From: Syntrophaceae bacterium UBA6255 | GTDB lineage: Bacteria > Desulfobacterota > Syntrophia > Syntrophales > Smithellaceae | Direction of reading: 5' to 3' | Assembly (NCBI GenBank): GCA_002441205.1 | Contig: DJVN01000145.1 | Span: 2,852 to 17,892, forward strand | DNA: 15,041 nucleotides | Shown here: in pieces, positions 13,634 to 15,041 of the stretch | How the letters are laid out: each line of letters starts with the position of its first letter | Position numbering within the stretch: the stretch's first letter is position 1 | Notes under the pieces: generated by a model | Databases searched by the model: none | Told to the model about the DNA's origin: nothing | What the model saw: only the letters and a program-made list of their open reading frames with translations | Translations under genes and position numbers: made by a program

Positions 13634-15041
13634 ATGGAAAAATTTTTCTACCCACGAAGCATTGTGGTCATCGGCGTGTCCGTCAAAAGAATGAACCTGG
13701 GACATATTATCGTTCTGAATAATCGCCAGAAGGAATACAAGGGCAACATCTATGGTGTAGGCAGAGAAGAAGGAGATATCGCCGGCGCTCCCGTCTATGA
13801 CAGCGTTGATAAAATCCCCGAGATTCCCGATGTTGCCATCATCATTTCTCCGGCGGAGACGGTTCCTGATTTTATGGAGGACTGCGGTAAAAAGGGCATT
13901 AAGCGGATTGTTATCGAATCGGGCGGGTTCAGTGAATATTCGGGAGGACAAAACCTTCTGGAAAAAAAGGTGCTGGAAATTGCCAATCGCTACGGAATCC
14001 GTTTCATCGGCCCGAACTGTATTGGAATTGTAAATTTCGATATCAACATGATGATGCCTTTCGGATTCTTCCCGATATCAGTTCCAGGCGGACGCGTGGC
14101 GATGATTGTGCAAAGCGGCGGTGTCGGCAGTTCCTACCTGAGAGCTTTCGGTGACAACGTCATCATTCCCGGTAAATTTGCCGCTATCGGTAACAAGTTG
14201 CAGATCGATGAAGTGGATGTTTTTGACTATCTGCTGAAAGATGAAAAGACAGATATCATTACAATGTATTTGGAAGGATTCAAGCGTGGCAGAGAATTTT
14301 TTGATCTGGCGATGAAATCATCTAAACCCATTATTGTTCAAAAATCCAATCGCAGCGACCTCACAGCAAAAATCGCTCAATCTCATACCACCGCTTTGTC
14401 TGCCGATGATGCGGTTGTCGACGGAGCTTTCAGGCAGGCGGCGGTCATTCGTGCGGAAGACGATATCGATTTTATCAATGCGGTAAAAATTATCCGGCTT
14501 CCTCTGATGAAAAGCCGACGCGTGGCCGTGCTGTCCCGATCCGGTGGACATGCCGTTATGACTGTTGATGCCTGTGCCAAATTCGGATTTTCTCTTGTTG
14601 ATTTTCCTCAGACTTTTATTGACAATCTGAAAAACATCTACAACACCCGGGTCATCGCTCATCAGAATCCTCTCGACCTGGGAGAAATTTTCGATTACAC
14701 CATCTTTACCGGAATTCTCGAAGAAGCTTTGAAACTCCCGGATGTTGACGGTGTTCTGTTCAATCACCTTTATGTGTCCAGTTACGAAGCGAAAATGTCG
14801 CGCGATTTCTTAAGCAATGTCGGCAAACTTGTAAAACAATATCAAAAGCCGGTGGCCATGACCATCGTCAGCGATGCTCATGAATTGGCAAATATTGCGG
14901 GTAGCCAGGAATATCCTATTTTTACCACTCCCCTGATGGCCGCCAAGGCACTGCATATGTCGGCCACCTATTACGAAGAAAAAACGGCTCGCGATGCAAG
15001 AGGAAGCGATGTTCAATCATCTGTCGATCTGGCCACTATCG
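13634..15041 (+). CDS. NDP-forming acyl-CoA synthetase (ADP-forming acetyl-CoA synthetase family), 3' end outside window
   Basis: The family converts acyl-CoA, ADP and phosphate to acid, ATP and CoA (or the reverse). The visible 469 residues give the CoA-binding domain (about 1-130; FFYPRSIVVIGVS, GPNCIG at 126-131), the first succinyl-CoA-ligase-like domain (about 145-285; VQSGGVG at 159-165) and the second (about 295-440; LSRSGGHAV). His251 in QSHTTAL is the expected phosphorylated histidine. The ATP-grasp part, if fused, lies outside the window; full proteins are about 700 residues. ATG 13634 is the only start after the preceding in-frame TGA, although GGAGG is 14 nt away and a three-codon ATG-ACG-TAA frame lies between. 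It follows MerR by 48 nt and probably belongs to the same operon. Confidence 0.9.
   Translation, partial: MEKFFYPRSIVVIGVSVKRMNLGHIIVLNNRQKEYKGNIYGVGREEGDIAGAPVYDSVDKIPEIPDVAIIISPAETVPDFMEDCGKKGIKRIVIESGGFSEYSGGQNLLEKKVLEIANRYGIRFIGPNCIGIVNFDINMMMPFGFFPISVPGGRVAMIVQSGGVGSSYLRAFGDNVIIPGKFAAIGNKLQIDEVDVFDYLLKDEKTDIITMYLEGFKRGREFFDLAMKSSKPIIVQKSNRSDLTAKIAQSHTTALSADDAVVDGAFRQAAVIRAEDDIDFINAVKIIRLPLMKSRRVAVLSRSGGHAVMTVDACAKFGFSLVDFPQTFIDNLKNIYNTRVIAHQNPLDLGEIFDYTIFTGILEEALKLPDVDGVLFNHLYVSSYEAKMSRDFLSNVGKLVKQYQKPVAMTIVSDAHELANIAGSQEYPIFTTPLMAAKALHMSATYYEEKTARDARGSDVQSSVDLATI

Noticed and set aside
1..15041. CRISPR arrays, insertion sequences, prophage or defence genes
   Set aside because: No regularly spaced repeats, transposase or integrase motifs, tRNA-like attachment sites or nuclease/defence domains were recognised.

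Overview
The window looks like chromosomal DNA from an anaerobic, Gram-negative, fatty-acid-metabolising bacterium. My best guess is a syntrophic deltaproteobacterium (class Syntrophia, near Syntrophus or Smithella). That placement is an inference from gene content: four different acyl-CoA synthetases, a beta-oxidation dehydrogenase, a biotin-dependent carboxyltransferase and an iron/sulfide-type Thi4. Promoters are ordinary sigma-70 (TTGACA / TATAAT-like), start sites carry GGAGG-like ribosome binding sites, and by eye most genes are about 50% GC. No tRNA, rRNA, CRISPR array, insertion sequence or phage gene was found, and genes at both window ends are cut.

Layout. (1) Positions 1-1866, minus strand: fabD followed by a pyruvate/oxaloacetate-type carboxyltransferase subunit (3' end outside the window), probably one operon. 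(2) 1867-2343: a long AT-rich divergent control region with clustered inverted repeats and a near-consensus promoter for the next gene. (3) 2344-5720, plus strand: an extended 3-hydroxyacyl-CoA dehydrogenase with a strong terminator, a stretch of small palindromes, then a PrpE/ACSS3-type short-chain acyl-CoA synthetase with its own promoter and terminator. (4) 5889-7507, plus strand: a thiamine operon, made of promoter, TPP riboswitch, intrinsic terminator, thi4 and thiE; it is visibly more GC-rich than its surroundings. (5) 7519-9552, minus strand: an M48/Ste24 membrane protease and a flavodoxin-domain protein, both AT-richer. (6) 9553-9957: a second divergent control region with two excellent promoters facing apart and a 9-bp inverted repeat at the rightward start site. 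(7) 9958-15041, plus strand: two AMP-forming acyl-CoA synthetases, a MerR-family regulator and the first two thirds of an NDP-forming acyl-CoA synthetase, closely spaced and probably one transcription unit.

How they fit together: regions 1, 3 and 7 all handle acyl-CoA. The dehydrogenase works inside beta-oxidation. The AMP-forming ligases activate acids or, as reported for acetyl-CoA in Syntrophus, may run backwards to make ATP from PPi. The NDP-forming ligase makes ATP directly from an acyl-CoA. MerR is the obvious candidate regulator of region 7. The thiamine operon is a housekeeping unit controlled by TPP. No clearly unprecedented system was identified. The most interesting points are the mixed PPi- and phosphate-linked acyl-CoA energetics, the His-type Thi4 behind a TPP riboswitch, and the two repeat-rich divergent control regions.
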